Shown here one piece after another: positions 59,901-60,000 of a stretch of 60,000 nucleotides of DNA (within the stretch, counting starts at the first letter, position 1; each line of letters starts with the position of its first letter). The stretch is taken from positions 21,366,162 to 21,426,161 of the forward strand of contig OU612067.1 of the NCBI GenBank assembly GCA_914767715.1. Direction: 5' to 3'. The notes below the pieces were generated by a model. The model was not told the origin of the DNA. It was given only the letters and a program-made list of their open reading frames with translations, and ran no database searches. The position numbers and the translations under genes were made by a program. The DNA comes from Membranipora membranacea. Taxonomy: Eukaryota > Bryozoa > Gymnolaemata > Cheilostomatida > Membraniporidae.

Positions 59901-60000
59901 GTTCTGTCTTTTGCCTACATTATTATGAACCTGCATCCTCTTAACACCCCCTCTCCTTCATCAGCAAAACCATTTCCCTGAGCCTTGCCTCTATCACAAG
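59901..60000 (+). repeat. Dispersed repeat, copy 2 (runs off the window)
   Basis: GTTCTGTCTTTTGCCTACAT and the following bases match 15934-16036 almost base for base, including AACCTGCATCCTCTTAACAC. It is truncated by the window end. Confidence 0.7.

Noticed and set aside
1-60000. CRISPR arrays, operons or bacterial defence systems
   Set aside because: The window is clearly intron-bearing animal DNA. The tandem repeats seen have no spacer structure and no cas-like genes.

Overview
The window is eukaryotic, from a metazoan. It is AT-rich, and its genes are broken into short exons with GT..AG introns and well-formed polypyrimidine/AG acceptors. tRNA-derived SINE-like repeats, non-LTR retrotransposon relics and several classes of DNA-transposon relic fill much of the space. 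A marine invertebrate is plausible from the gene content (F-type lectin domains, CUB receptor, CR1-like LINE), but the species cannot be fixed from sequence alone. No bacterial operons, CRISPR or rRNA were seen.

The backbone is a cluster of paralogous genes for a small secreted protein: signal peptide, then a PAN/apple-like Cys module (exon 1), then an F-type lectin/discoidin-like domain split over exons 2 and 3. Five copies have intact, phase-consistent three-exon models with nearly identical exon lengths: A (4376-6458, +), B (11830-10163, -), D (33601-35699, +), E (40051-42124, +) and F (47523-45872, -). One more is a pseudogene, G (51765-50722, -), with two stops, and there are two orphan PAN-exon relics, H (18275-18455, -) and I (19357-19500, -). 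A(+)/B(-) and E(+)/F(-) are two copies of one segmental duplication (about 3.2-13.3 kb and 38.5-49.0 kb). D is an extra tandem copy of the plus-strand unit (32562-37238). Identity between the two large blocks is uneven: B and F and their flanks are almost identical, while A and E differ at about 16 of 245 residues. That suggests recent gene conversion or exchange over the inverted half.

Between the blocks lies a minus-strand gene for a 279-residue type I membrane protein (25588-23525): signal peptide, CUB-like ectodomain, one transmembrane helix and a tyrosine-bearing tail. A last exon of an unrelated receptor tail with several tyrosine motifs lies at 32638-32389, exactly at a duplication breakpoint.

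The mobile fraction includes two 1.36-1.38 kb nearly perfect palindromes flanked by TTAA, one of them nested inside a shorter TTAA-flanked MITE; a hAT-type MITE with an exact 8-bp target duplication; a pogo/Tigger-like relic with an HTH coding remnant; a 5'-truncated LINE (29015-29758, -); and, at the right end, two different non-LTR fragments joined head to tail (56.1-57.75 kb endonuclease part, 57.76-59.17 kb reverse transcriptase part). Minisatellites (42-bp, 15-bp) and a long tetranucleotide array produce several spurious open frames.

Functionally, the window looks like a rapidly evolving, duplicating secreted-lectin locus, perhaps for glycan recognition in defence or self/non-self, beside a signalling-type receptor gene. 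That role is inferred from the domain families; the exon structures are seen directly.
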